From assembly GCF_900177625.1 (NCBI RefSeq), contig NZ_FXAU01000001.1:984644-1048643 (forward strand): a DNA stretch of 64,000 bases, written 5' to 3'. The notes below the pieces were generated by a model that worked only from the letters and a program-made list of their open reading frames with translations, ran no database searches and was not told the DNA's origin. The first letter of the stretch is position 1. Each line of letters begins with the position of its first letter. The translations under genes and the position numbers were made by a program. Below are positions 63,755 through 64,000 of the stretch, in pieces. The DNA is from Sphingobacterium psychroaquaticum. GTDB lineage: Bacteria; Bacteroidota; Bacteroidia; Sphingobacteriales; Sphingobacteriaceae.

Positions 63755-63762
63755 TAAATTTG
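63755..63762 (+). promoter_or_regulatory. -7 element of the Fur-family gene
   Basis: TAAATTTG predicts a start near 63767, 15 bases before the ATG at 63782. Confidence 0.5.
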
Positions 63763-63781
63763 TAGATTAGTAAAATTGAAT

Positions 63782-64000
63782 ATGAATTTAGCAGAAAACT
63801 ACCAAACGGTAAAAAAGATATTTGAAGCTTACTTAGAGAATAAAAATCTAAGAAAGACACCAGAACGTTATGCTATTCTGGAGGAAATATACTCCCGTTC
63901 GGATCACTTCGATGTGGAATCTTTGTATATCCACATGAAAAACAAAAAATATCGGGTGAGCCGGGCGACGGTTTACAACACCTTGGAGCTTTTGGTTTCC
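63782..64000 (+). CDS. Fur-family transcriptional regulator (partial, N-terminus)
   Basis: 73 codons before the window ends. [18 protein letters not shown] followed by [48 protein letters not shown] is the winged-helix DNA-binding domain of Fur/PerR/Zur proteins, with the invariant [12 protein letters not shown] recognition helix. The metal-binding half lies outside, so iron, zinc or peroxide sensing cannot be decided. Confidence 0.9.
   Translation, partial: MNLAENYQTVKKIFEAYLENKNLRKTPERYAILEEIYSRSDHFDVESLYIHMKNKKYRVSRATVYNTLELLVS

Overview
The window looks like a chromosomal segment of a Bacteroidota bacterium, most likely Sphingobacteriaceae (Sphingobacterium or a close relative). Evidence: promoters of the TAnnTTTG type, weak ribosome binding sites, a SusC/SusD pair, DUF5686 and DUF4294 proteins, a BshB1 bacillithiol enzyme, an APS-type CysH, and a moderate GC content. 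No tRNA, rRNA, CRISPR array, prophage or insertion sequence was seen. Nearly all of it reads as vertically inherited housekeeping DNA.

Layout. 1-9.2 kb: start of a secreted protein, dinB, an SRPBCC protein, rpoN, a class A penicillin-binding protein, and a very large secreted protein combining a zinc-protease-like domain, a beta-propeller and an outer-membrane barrel. 9.3-17.4 kb: a degenerate GIY-YIG protein diverging from a LexA-like repressor, the rimP-nusA-infB translation/transcription operon, a PaaE-like flavin/2Fe-2S reductase and an NAD(P)-binding protein. 17.4-24.6 kb: RNase P RNA, an NtrC-type sigma-54 activator, a small membrane protein, an ATP-cone/Mrr nuclease, a YgaP-like membrane protein, a sirtuin, an 81-residue unknown, gdhA and a uracil-DNA-glycosylase-like protein.

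24.9-35.8 kb is a sulfur assimilation island. The minus-strand operon sir-cobA-met8-cysH-cysD-cysN makes sulfide from sulfate by way of APS and supplies the siroheme for it. It diverges from a PstSCAB-like ABC importer whose binding protein has lost typical phosphate-contact residues, and a mercaptopyruvate sulfurtransferase follows. I infer that the importer may carry sulfate or another oxyanion. The sulfite reductase carries an unexpected C-terminal HEPN-like domain.

35.8-49.2 kb: DoxX, Dps, aldo/keto reductase, a barrel protein, a long RluA-type pseudouridine synthase, a DUF5686 outer membrane protein with a cytochrome c peroxidase, ParC, a palindromic intergenic repeat, MsrA and a Tat-exported glycosylasparaginase. 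49.4-64 kb: an NlpC/P60 peptidase plus L-Ala-D/L-Glu epimerase (cell-wall peptide use), a SusC/SusD pair, NhaA, an OmpA lipoprotein, BshB1 with a VOC protein, GPx with DUF4294, bifunctional RelA/SpoT, and the start of a Fur-family regulator.

The -7 element of the RNase P RNA gene lies 5 bases before the P1 helix, which calibrates transcription starts for other TAnnTTTG boxes in the window. All functional calls rest on reading motifs and context by eye; no database search was made.
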